A stretch of 5,606 nt of DNA. It comes from an uncultured Porphyromonadaceae bacterium. Its GTDB lineage: Bacteria > Bacteroidota > Bacteroidia > Bacteroidales > CAMTPD01. Within the stretch, counting starts at the first letter, position 1; each line of letters opens with the position of its first letter. Position numbers and translations under genes: made by a program. The notes under the pieces were generated by a model, which had not been told where the DNA came from, did not search any database, and worked only from the letters and a program-made list of their open reading frames with translations. The stretch is taken from the NCBI GenBank assembly GCA_947074265.1, contig CAMTPD010000140.1:1-5606 (forward strand), in the 5' to 3' direction. Positions 1-5,606 of this stretch are shown here, in pieces.

Positions 1-710
1 CCGATACGAAGGCCCGATAATGCTTTGTTTTCAGTATTGATTACGCGAATCGCAGCCCATTTACTATCTGTTTCGCCGTTGATGATATCCGGCAAAGTCA
101 TATCGCGTTGAGTTAGCATCACAGCTTGTTTTGGAACAATCAAGCGAGCTGTTACTCGACCAAAGCGGCCGTGTGTATAAATAAAGTCGTTTTGCCCTTT
201 TTTCAATACAAACGGAGTTAATGTATATGCAAAATCATAATGGTCGCCTTCGTGCGGCATCCCATTGATGAATGTACGTGTAGGTCCGCCTGCCTCTAGC
301 AACACAACCTGATCTTTGTCTGCATTGAAAGATGTATATAAATAGGAGTTGCGAAGATCTCGACTTGTAAATTTACCTGTAGAATCGGCAGCAATTGGTT
401 GCCAGTTTACCGCCTGACGCGTAAGACCGTAGTTCTGTGCAATCAAGTTGTTTTGTGTCGGTGCATTGAATTTGCCTTTAGCCAATTCCCAAGCCAACTC
501 ATCTTGTGTTGTAAAAAGCATACCACGACGCGTAGTTACAGGAACATAATATCCTTCCGTAAACTGATGTAGAACAACACCTTCGTCAATTCGCTCTACG
601 CGCTCTTTTCCGAAATATTCTACAACGTTACCTCCTTGCTGCTGTGCAAATGTTGCCAAAGGCTGAGCCAAAGCTGCAAGCGTACAAAATGCAATAAATT
701 GTTTTCTCAT
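1..710 (-). CDS. Exported protein, N-terminal part (3' end outside window); possibly a large secreted alpha/beta hydrolase
   Basis: An open reading frame of 236 codons starts with ATG at 708-710 and runs leftward off the window edge without a stop. Residues 1-22 form a typical signal peptide (Lys/Arg at the start, a hydrophobic core, then ATFA before QQQ), so the protein is probably exported, with signal peptidase I cutting after Ala22. The mature part begins with VVEYFGKERVERIDEG. Further on, a stretch with TFINGMPHEGDHYDF and FVLKKGQNDFIYTHGRFGR looks like a jelly-roll, galactose-binding-like fold. Similar 'NG..REGD..GY...P..LKKG.N' segments are, from memory, found in front of the catalytic domain in large prolyl-oligopeptidase-type hydrolases of Bacteroidota and Planctomycetota. 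No catalytic residues are visible because the C-terminal part is missing, so the enzyme class is a guess. The gene lies 27 nt downstream of the lipoprotein gene on the same strand and has no obvious promoter of its own, which suggests co-transcription. I am confident that it is a gene and unsure of its function. Confidence 0.85.
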   Translation of the reverse strand, partial: MRKQFIAFCTLAALAQPLATFAQQQGGNVVEYFGKERVERIDEGVVLHQFTEGYYVPVTTRRGMLFTTQDELAWELAKGKFNAPTQNNLIAQNYGLTRQAVNWQPIAADSTGKFTSRDLRNSYLYTSFNADKDQVVLLEAGGPTRTFINGMPHEGDHYDFAYTLTPFVLKKGQNDFIYTHGRFGRVTARLIVPKQAVMLTQRDMTLPDIINGETDSKWAAIRVINTENKALSGLRI

Positions 711-737
711 TGAGTTATGTGTGTATTATTGTTAGTC

Positions 738-1388
738 TTAATCTCTTGCTGTTATATGAAAACACCCCTGACGACGCTCATGCTTGATATAGCAACGATC
801 TTGCTTACGCAGATCTCTTAGTACTCCTGCTAATACCATTTTGAGTTTATCTTGGGGAATGTTTAATGTATCTGACTCATCTATTTTCTTAAAGCGTACC
901 CAAGAAACATCGAATGTTGTGCCATAAAGATGTGCGGAATTATTTGAAGCATTCCCGTTGCGCTTTTTGAGCTTCTTTACATCTTTCTCTGTACGAGTTA
1001 CACTGGTTACAATTATTTTATATTCTGGCGCATTCAAATCTTTGAGTTGCTCATTGAAGTTGTTTCCAATATCCTCGATCAATTTCGCAGCCTTCGGAAC
1101 CAAGAATGGAATGGAATGCGTTAATTTATCAAGTTCGTATTCATCGCAACTTTCAATCTCTACTAATTTTCTGCTTATTTTTTTAGCTTCTTCACGAGAC
1201 GAAACAGGATCAATACCAATTCGCTGTGCAGCATCTATATGTAAATCATTTAAATCATTGAAGTCTCGGTTGTAACTTCCTATATAGGTTATGGGCTTTA
1301 ATTCTTTGCGTTCACTTTTGCACGATGGCAGCGCAAAAGCCGAAAGGAGAAAAGAACTCAACACAAGAGTTCCTAAAAATCGTCTCAT
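738..1388 (-). CDS. DUF5715-like predicted lipoprotein with peptidase M15-type zinc motif
   Basis: The protein has 216 residues. Residues 1-23 look like a lipoprotein signal: MRRF, a hydrophobic stretch, then ALPSC with Cys23 as the likely lipidated residue, although Pro at -2 is unusual. It is therefore probably attached to a membrane facing the periplasm. The C-terminal half resembles the D-Ala-D-Ala carboxypeptidase/endopeptidase (M15) fold. TSVTRT (128-133) matches the 'SgyRs' strand with Arg132. SAHLYGTTFD (151-160) matches SxHxxGxAxD, giving zinc ligands His153 and Asp160. CFHIT (209-213) supplies the third ligand His211, as in the 'WVHVS' of M15_3-type enzymes. The classic EXXH glutamate three residues before the last His is replaced by Gly208; the nearest acidic residue is Glu204. 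I recognise this layout as that of the Bacteroidota family DUF5715. A role in cutting cell-wall peptides is inferred from the fold. The ATG at 1386-1388 sits about 25 nt below a good promoter, which supports the start. The gene leads a probable two-gene unit with the exported protein downstream. Confidence 0.85.
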   Translation of the reverse strand: MRRFLGTLVLSSFLLSAFALPSCKSERKELKPITYIGSYNRDFNDLNDLHIDAAQRIGIDPVSSREEAKKISRKLVEIESCDEYELDKLTHSIPFLVPKAAKLIEDIGNNFNEQLKDLNAPEYKIIVTSVTRTEKDVKKLKKRNGNASNNSAHLYGTTFDVSWVRFKKIDESDTLNIPQDKLKMVLAGVLRDLRKQDRCYIKHERRQGCFHITARD

Positions 1389-1413
1389 TAGCGTAAGTAT
1401 TAAGTAATATGTG

Positions 1414-1444
1414 CAAATGTAACTTATTATCTAGTCCACACAAA
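1414..1444 (-). promoter_or_regulatory. Bacteroides-type promoter for the lipoprotein gene
   Basis: On the minus strand, TACATTTG (1414-1421) exactly matches the Bacteroidota -7 consensus TAnnTTTG. A TTTG at 1441-1444, at the end of a run of seven T, matches the -33 element. The spacing is 19 bp, the consensus value. Transcription would start near 1405-1408, giving a leader of about 20 nt before the ATG at 1388. Start-site mapping would be needed to confirm it. Confidence 0.7.
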
Positions 1445-1507
1445 AAAACTGTCAGCTGTATGCTCGAAAAAAATATAAAAAGTATATAAGAGTCCCGTAA
1501 TATTGTC

Positions 1508-1515
1508 TATTTTTG
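1508..1515 (+). promoter_or_regulatory. Probable -7 element driving the phoH-purC-menG-aroE cluster
   Basis: TATTTTTG at 1508-1515 matches the Bacteroidota -7 consensus TAnnTTTG and lies 29 nt before the phoH ATG. No TTTG is present 19 bp upstream, where the sequence is TATA within an A/T-rich stretch, so the -33 half is weak or absent. The divergent minus-strand promoter ends about 60 bp away and does not overlap. Spacing and position favour a real promoter, but a chance match is possible in such A/T-rich DNA. Confidence 0.5.
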
Positions 1516-1544
1516 TGGTATAAAAATGTCTTGCTTCAATATAC

Positions 1545-2552
1545 ATGATAGAAAGAATTTATATCCTTGAAAATGTTGATCCGGTTATTTTTTACGGTGT
1601 CAACAATAGCAATATCCAATTGATAAAAACGCTTTACCCAAAGCTACGGATTGTTGCGCGCGGAAATGTGATTAAAGTTATCGGAGATGAGACAGACTCA
1701 GAGACCTTTCTGAAGAAAATCAGAGATATTGAAAAATACTGCGAAGAATTTAACACACTAAATGATGAGGTTATCGTTGACATTGTCAAAGGAAAAGAAC
1801 TTCCTGCAGTAAAACAAGACAACCTGATTATCCATGGAATGAACGGGAAGTCAATCTCTGCCCGAACCGAAAATCAACAAAAACTTGTCGACTCATTTGC
1901 TACTAACGATTTAGTCTTTGCAATAGGTCCTGCCGGATCCGGTAAAACGTATGTCGCAATTGCCTTAGCTGTGAAAGCATTGAAATCGAAACAAGTCAAA
2001 CGAATCATCTTGAGCAGACCTGCTGTTGAAGCCGGGGAAAAACTCGGATTTCTTCCCGGTGAAATGAAAGACAAGCTCGACCCATATTTGCAGCCTTTGT
2101 ATGATGCTTTACAAGACATGATTCCCGGAGCTAAGCTCAAAGAATACATGGACAATAATATTATACAAATTGCTCCCCTTGCCTACATGCGCGGCCGCAC
2201 CTTAAGCGATGCCGTTATTATCCTCGACGAAGCTCAAAACACAACTACACACCAAATCAAAATGTTTTTAACGCGCTTGGGACTTAACGCCAAGATGATT
2301 GTGACCGGCGACGTTACTCAAATCGACCTCCCTTCTTTTCAAACATCCGGACTTGTACAAGCTATGAAGATCTTGAAGAATGTTTCAGGAATCGGGAAAA
2401 TTGAGTTTGATAAAAAAGACATTGTACGTCATAAATTGGTGCAACGTATTGTGGATGCTTACGACAAGTTCGACAAAAAAGAACTTAAGGATAAAAAAGA
2501 GGCCATTACAAAAGAATCAAAAACAAAAATAGACACACTATATAATAAGTAA
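1545..2552 (+). CDS. phoH: PhoH family ATPase (YbeZ-like)
   Basis: This is a cytoplasmic P-loop ATPase of 335 residues. Family members resembling E. coli YbeZ are linked to RNA metabolism and to the endoribonuclease YbeY, but their exact role is not settled. Residues 18-60 ([10 protein letters not shown] ... [12 protein letters not shown]) form the usual N-terminal module, which looks KH-like and may bind RNA. The ATPase core shows Walker A GPAGSGKT (128-135), the family block [15 protein letters not shown] (158-172), MRGRTL (215-220), Walker B VIILDEAQ (224-231, Asp228 and Glu229) and the sensor-like [10 protein letters not shown] (254-263). The last 28 residues are rich in Lys and Glu and are probably disordered. 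Length is normal for the family. The ATG at 1545 is the only good start, because an in-frame stop (1521-1523) lies just upstream. It is the first gene of the cluster, and purC follows after 5 nt. Confidence 0.95.
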   Translation: MIERIYILENVDPVIFYGVNNSNIQLIKTLYPKLRIVARGNVIKVIGDETDSETFLKKIRDIEKYCEEFNTLNDEVIVDIVKGKELPAVKQDNLIIHGMNGKSISARTENQQKLVDSFATNDLVFAIGPAGSGKTYVAIALAVKALKSKQVKRIILSRPAVEAGEKLGFLPGEMKDKLDPYLQPLYDALQDMIPGAKLKEYMDNNIIQIAPLAYMRGRTLSDAVIILDEAQNTTTHQIKMFLTRLGLNAKMIVTGDVTQIDLPSFQTSGLVQAMKILKNVSGIGKIEFDKKDIVRHKLVQRIVDAYDKFDKKELKDKKEAITKESKTKIDTLYNK

Positions 2553-2557
2553 CATCT

Positions 2558-3502
2558 ATGAAAAAGGCTTTAGTTAGAACAGACTTCAACTTTCCAAATC
2601 AGACAAGTGTTTACCACGGTAAAGTGCGTGATGTATACAACATCAATAACGAAAAATTGGTGATGGTTGCATCAGACCGTATCTCTGCTTTCGATGTGGT
2701 ATTGCCTAAGGGAATTCCTTTCAAAGGACAAGTGCTTAATCAAATCGCTTCAAAATTCCTTGATGCAACTTCGGATATCGTTCCTAACTGGAAGCTTGCA
2801 ACTCCAGACCCAATGGTTACTGTAGGCTTAATGTGCGAACCGTTCAAAGTTGAAATGGTAATCCGCGGATATCTTACAGGTAGTGCTTGGCGTGAATACA
2901 AAGCTGGCGCTCGCACGCTTTGCGGAATCGCTCTTCCTGAAGGAATGAAGGAAAATCAAAAATTTGAAACTCCGATTATCACTCCAACAACAAAGGCTGA
3001 CGAAGGTCATGACGAGAACATCTCTAAAGAAGAGATCATTGCTCAAGGTCTTGTTAGCAAAGAAGACTACGAAATGCTTGAGAATTATACAATGGCTTTA
3101 TTCCAACGTGGTACAGAAATGGCTGCTCAAATGGGATTGATCCTTGTAGATACAAAGTATGAATTCGGTAAGAAAGATGGTAAAATCTATTTGATCGACG
3201 AAATTCACACACCAGACTCTTCTCGTTATTTCTATGCTGATGGCTACCAAGAGCGTTTTGAAAAAGGTCAAGATCAGAAACAATTATCAAAAGAGTTTGT
3301 TCGTCAATGGTTGATCGAAAACGGCTTCCAAGGTAAAGACGGCCAACAGGTTCCGGAAATGACTGAAGCTTATTGCGACAGCGTGACTGAACGTTACATC
3401 GAACTTTACGAGAAAATTGCCGGCGAGAAATTCGTTAAGGCAGAAGATGAAGACATCATCGCTCGTATCGAGAAAAACGTAACTGAATACTTAAACAAAT
3501 AA
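2558..3502 (+). CDS. purC: Phosphoribosylaminoimidazole-succinocarboxamide synthase (SAICAR synthase)
   Basis: This cytoplasmic enzyme of de novo purine synthesis joins CAIR and aspartate, using ATP, to form SAICAR. The family signatures are all present: GKVRDVY (21-27, nucleotide loop), SDRISAFDV (39-47), [17 protein letters not shown] (98-114), [12 protein letters not shown] (142-153), LVDTKYEFG (196-204) and [11 protein letters not shown] (214-224). At 314 residues it belongs to the longer PurC form with an extended C-terminal half, against roughly 240 residues in E. coli; the long form is usual in Bacteroidota. No key residue is missing. It starts 5 nt after the phoH stop and menG follows after 4 nt, so it is almost certainly translated from the shared transcript. 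Codon use is more biased than in its neighbours (11 of 12 Arg codons are CGT or CGC), suggesting high expression. No purine riboswitch or operator is seen near it. Confidence 0.98.
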   Translation: MKKALVRTDFNFPNQTSVYHGKVRDVYNINNEKLVMVASDRISAFDVVLPKGIPFKGQVLNQIASKFLDATSDIVPNWKLATPDPMVTVGLMCEPFKVEMVIRGYLTGSAWREYKAGARTLCGIALPEGMKENQKFETPIITPTTKADEGHDENISKEEIIAQGLVSKEDYEMLENYTMALFQRGTEMAAQMGLILVDTKYEFGKKDGKIYLIDEIHTPDSSRYFYADGYQERFEKGQDQKQLSKEFVRQWLIENGFQGKDGQQVPEMTEAYCDSVTERYIELYEKIAGEKFVKAEDEDIIARIEKNVTEYLNK

Positions 3503-3506
3503 AAAT

Positions 3507-4244
3507 ATGAAACATAAAGCCGAGAGTATTGTACCCTACAATAGCAATGAAAGAAAAAGCAAACAAATCATTCGTATGTTTGATTCGATTGCGACAAATT
3601 ACGACAAACTAAATCGAACCCTTTCACTGGGGATTGATAAACTATGGCGTAAAAAGGCCATTGCATCATTGAAGAGTCTTGCCCCGGCTACAATGTTAGA
3701 TATTGCATCCGGTACCGGAGATTTTGCGATCGAAGCTTGCCGGATGCTTCATCCATCTAAAGTAATTGCTGCCGACATCTCGGAGGGTATGATGAATATA
3801 GGCCGGGATAAAGTAAAAAAGCTTGGACTCGAAGATGTAATCTCTTTCGAATATCAAGATTGTACTAACTTAACTTTACCAAGCAACTCTTTTGATGCAA
3901 TTACCGCCGGCTTTGGTGTTCGTAACTTCGAAGACCTAGAGCAAGGTTATCGCGAAATGCATCGTGTATTGAAACCTGGGGGTAAAGCCGTTATTCTGGA
4001 ATTATCTACTCCAGAATACTTCCCAATGAAGCAAATGTATAAGATCTATTCAAAGATTGTAATACCTGTAGTTGGACGATCAGTATCGAAAGAAAGTAGA
4101 GCTTATAGCTATCTTCCGGAGTCTATCAAACACGTTCCGCAAGGAAAAGAGATGTGTAAAATCATGTCGGATAGCGGTTTTTCTAAAACTTCATATAAAA
4201 CATTTACCTTTGGCGTGTGCACGATGTACACTGCTATTAAGTAA
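3507..4244 (+). CDS. menG: Demethylmenaquinone methyltransferase (UbiE/MenG family)
   Basis: This SAM-dependent methyltransferase of 245 residues carries out the last step of menaquinone synthesis, methylating demethylmenaquinone on the membrane-bound quinone. The UbiE/COQ5 signature is clear: MFDSIATNYDKLNRTLSLG (24-42), SAM-binding motif I LDIASGTGDFA (64-74), the acidic residue Asp90 in AADIS that should hold the SAM ribose, GFGVRN (135-140), RVLKPGGKAVILE (153-165), and a C-terminal part with RAYSYLPESI (198-207). In bacteria that also make ubiquinone the enzyme serves both quinones; Bacteroidota make only menaquinone, so menG (also called ubiE) is the better name. Length is normal. The ATG lies 4 nt after the purC stop in an A-rich leader without a Shine-Dalgarno sequence. 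It sits in the same transcript as aroE, whose pathway supplies the chorismate from which menaquinone is built. Confidence 0.96.
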   Translation: MKHKAESIVPYNSNERKSKQIIRMFDSIATNYDKLNRTLSLGIDKLWRKKAIASLKSLAPATMLDIASGTGDFAIEACRMLHPSKVIAADISEGMMNIGRDKVKKLGLEDVISFEYQDCTNLTLPSNSFDAITAGFGVRNFEDLEQGYREMHRVLKPGGKAVILELSTPEYFPMKQMYKIYSKIVIPVVGRSVSKESRAYSYLPESIKHVPQGKEMCKIMSDSGFSKTSYKTFTFGVCTMYTAIK

Positions 4245-4265
4245 GCAACCTTAAAATAAGCCGCT

Positions 4266-5015
4266 ATGCAAAAGTATGGCCTTATCGGTTATCCGCTCAA
4301 GCATTCGTTTTCTAAGAACTACTTCAACACGAAGTTTGAGTCGGAAAAAATTAAAGCCGAATATTTAAATTTTGAGATCAGTTCTATCAATGAACTAAAA
4401 GATGTATTAAAAGACAATCCCGACTTAAACGGTCTGAATGTTACGATACCATACAAAGAGCAAGTAATTCCGTTCCTTGATGGACTATCGGATAATGCTA
4501 AACGTATAGGAGCCGTAAACGTTGTTCAATTTCAAAAAGGATGGCTTGGTAAGCCAAAACTTATTGGACACAACACTGACATTATTGGATTTAGAGAAAG
4601 CATTAAACCCCTATTGAAGCCAACTCAAAAGAAAGCTCTTATATTAGGAACTGGGGGAGCTTCTAAAGCTGTTTATCATGGACTTGCCGATTTGGATATT
4701 GAAGCCAAATATGTTTCACGCACTCCACAGGAAGGAATGCTTACATACAATGATCTAACAAAAGATATAATGGAGGAGTATCCTATTATTGTGAATTCTA
4801 CTCCTGTAGGAATGTTCCCAAAAGTAGATCATTGCCCTGACATACCTTACCAATACATTGGTCCAAACCATTTGTTATATGATTTGCTTTATAATCCGGA
4901 TGAAACTCTGTTTATGAAAAAAGGAAAAGCAAATGGAGCTATTGTAAAAAATGGATTGGAAATGCTATTATTACAAGCCTTTGCAGCCTGGAATATCTGG
5001 CAATCATCAAAGTAA
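4266..5015 (+). CDS. aroE: Shikimate dehydrogenase (NADPH)
   Basis: This cytoplasmic enzyme reduces 3-dehydroshikimate to shikimate with NADPH, a step on the route to chorismate, aromatic amino acids, folate and menaquinone. The N-terminal substrate domain has YGLIGYPLKHSFS (4-16, with Ser14 and Ser16 expected to contact shikimate), GLNVTIPYKE (56-65, Lys64 the likely catalytic lysine), IGAVNVV (81-87, Asn85) and GHNTDIIGF (101-109, Asp104 the catalytic partner). The cofactor domain has LILGTGGASKAV (125-136), SRT (151-153, where Arg152 should bind the NADPH 2'-phosphate) and VNSTPVGM (176-183). NGLEMLLLQA (229-238) supplies the conserved C-terminal Gln237. At 249 residues it is about 20 shorter than E. 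coli AroE, with a shortened stretch after the SRT motif. All catalytic residues remain, so it should be active. It follows menG after 21 nt and is the last gene of the cluster. Confidence 0.96.
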   Translation: MQKYGLIGYPLKHSFSKNYFNTKFESEKIKAEYLNFEISSINELKDVLKDNPDLNGLNVTIPYKEQVIPFLDGLSDNAKRIGAVNVVQFQKGWLGKPKLIGHNTDIIGFRESIKPLLKPTQKKALILGTGGASKAVYHGLADLDIEAKYVSRTPQEGMLTYNDLTKDIMEEYPIIVNSTPVGMFPKVDHCPDIPYQYIGPNHLLYDLLYNPDETLFMKKGKANGAIVKNGLEMLLLQAFAAWNIWQSSK

Positions 5016-5034
5016 TTTTTTCAATTACTTTTTT
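5009..5034 (+). terminator. Probable intrinsic terminator after aroE
   Basis: AAAGTAATT (5009-5017) pairs perfectly with AATTACTTT (5023-5031) across a 5-nt loop, giving a 9-bp stem followed by more T residues up to 5034. The stem includes the aroE stop codon (5013-5015). It has a single G-C pair, so it is weak as a stand-alone terminator. It lies between two converging genes, where a terminator is expected. On the opposite strand the T-tract is only three bases, so any effect on the transferase transcript would be smaller. Confidence 0.5.
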
Positions 5035-5039
5035 ATTGA

Positions 5040-5553
5040 TCATGATTCTGATACGCAAACTCTTGTTAAGACAAACTTATCAGTTATCTGATAGTAAATT
5101 TTAAAACTTTGCCTGCGGGGTGTTCGCGTTTCAAAAGCGCGTATACATCCTGATGCAGCAGGTAAAAATGCTTCAATATGTAAGTGCTTTCGAAAATCAA
5201 CCTCTTCTACCCCCATCGCTTTAAACATCGATTCTTTAGCAGACCACATAATCAACAACTGAGACAAAAGACTATCCTCCATCAAAAAAGCTTCTTCATC
5301 TTCATTCACAAACTTTCGTCTCACTTTGAGCACTGTTGGTTTTATTGTTTCGATATCAATCCCTATACCTTTAGAAAAAGAAGAGGCTATAAATACTGCT
5401 GCAAAATCTCGTGTATGAGAGAAGCTTATCTGAAAAGAAGCATCAGCCAAGGCTGGAGCTCCATTACTTTTATAAACCACTTCCTTTTCACTTCCAAGAA
5501 GCTCTTTTAATAAGACACGCGAAGCTAACCACTCCTTTCGACGTGTTTCTGTC
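5040..5553 (-). CDS. 4'-phosphopantetheinyl transferase (Sfp/HetI type), 5' end missing
   Basis: The enzyme moves the phosphopantetheine arm of CoA onto a serine of acyl or peptidyl carrier proteins, turning them into their active form. The open frame continues upstream of the GTG at 5478-5480 without a stop to the last genomic base, and that extra stretch reads RRKEWLASRVLLKELLG, the standard N-terminal block of this family, so the GTG is not the start. Counting from the first visible residue (170 in all), one sees ISFSHT (42-47, His46 for CoA), GIGIDIE (62-68, metal-binding Asp66 and Glu68) and WSAKESMFK (103-111, catalytic Glu107 and Lys111). By comparison with the usual length of about 200 residues, some 30-40 N-terminal residues are missing. 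It is a single Sfp-type domain, which could serve the fatty acid synthase carrier protein or a secondary-metabolite one; the sequence does not decide. It faces aroE tail to tail, 24 nt apart, so it has its own promoter outside the window. Confidence 0.92.
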
Positions 5554-5606
5554 AGATCGGAAGAGCGTCGTGTAGGGAAAGAGGGTACGTCCTGGTGTAG
5601 ATATCG
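5554..5606. other. Illumina sequencing adapter left at the contig end (artefact)
   Basis: From 5554 the sequence reads AGATCGGAAGAGCGTCGTG and on to GGGAAAGAG at 5583, identical over 30 bases to the start of the TruSeq universal adapter in its read-through orientation. The next 11 bases (5584-5594) do not match. Then GTGTAGATATCG (5595-5606) matches the adapter's following GTGTAGATCTCG with one difference. This is synthetic DNA with low-quality or chimeric bases, not genome. Any translation across 5553/5554 is meaningless. Confidence 0.95.

Noticed and set aside
958..1275. Open frame on the plus strand opposite the lipoprotein gene
   Set aside because: It is the antisense shadow of a gene with a clear signal peptide and zinc motif; the translated product has no recognisable motif and no promoter was seen for it.
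1389..1544. Possible riboswitch or small RNA in the divergent intergenic region
   Set aside because: The phoH leader would be only about 25 nt and the lipoprotein leader about 20 nt, too short for a riboswitch, and no stable stem-loop was seen.
4205..4212. TACCTTTG inside the end of menG, a match to the Bacteroidota -7 element upstream of aroE
   Set aside because: It lies in coding sequence, has no -33 TTTG at 19 bp, and one such match by chance is expected in a window of this length. aroE follows menG closely enough to be read from the same transcript.
5078..5093. Inverted repeat TATCAG-TTAT-CTGATA
   Set aside because: It is a short 6-bp stem inside the conserved reading frame of the transferase, with no T-tract after it; probably chance.
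5478..5480. GTG as the start codon of the transferase gene
   Set aside because: The frame remains open upstream and encodes the conserved RRKEWLASR block, so the GTG is an internal valine codon.
5184..5510. Plus-strand open frame opposite the transferase
   Set aside because: The minus strand encodes the conserved GIDIE and WSAKES motifs, so this is a shadow frame with a low-complexity product.

Overview
The window looks like a housekeeping region from a member of the Bacteroidota, probably order Bacteroidales. Three things suggest this. The promoters match the Bacteroides-type pattern (TTTG, 19 bp, TAnnTTTG). The genes have A/T-rich leaders without clear Shine-Dalgarno sequences. The menaquinone gene and a Bacteroidota-type DUF5715 lipoprotein also fit. 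The genus cannot be fixed from the sequence alone.

Layout. Positions 1-1388 hold two leftward genes. One is the start of a large exported protein that runs off the left edge (1-710). Upstream of it is a small predicted lipoprotein with a peptidase M15-like zinc motif (738-1388). A 156-bp intergenic region (1389-1544) carries divergent promoters. Positions 1545-5015 hold a tight rightward cluster, phoH, purC, menG (ubiE) and aroE, with gaps of 5, 4 and 21 nt, ending in an A/T-rich hairpin that overlaps the aroE stop codon. Converging on it from the right is a 4'-phosphopantetheinyl transferase gene (5040-5553) that lacks its 5' end.

The last 53 bases (5554-5606) are not genomic. They begin with an exact copy of the first 30 bases of an Illumina TruSeq adapter, followed by a scrambled continuation. 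The window therefore seems to end at a true contig end, and the transferase gene was cut by the assembly rather than by evolution.

How the genes fit together. The cluster mixes an RNA-linked ATPase (PhoH), purine synthesis (PurC), the last methylation of menaquinone (MenG) and a shikimate-pathway step (AroE). AroE leads to chorismate, which is the precursor of menaquinone and aromatic amino acids, so aroE and menG sit at two ends of one route. The transferase would activate acyl carrier proteins. I found no mobile element, CRISPR array, RNA gene or defence system, and no sign of a new biological system. The points most worth checking are the adapter, the truncated transferase and the M15-like lipoprotein.
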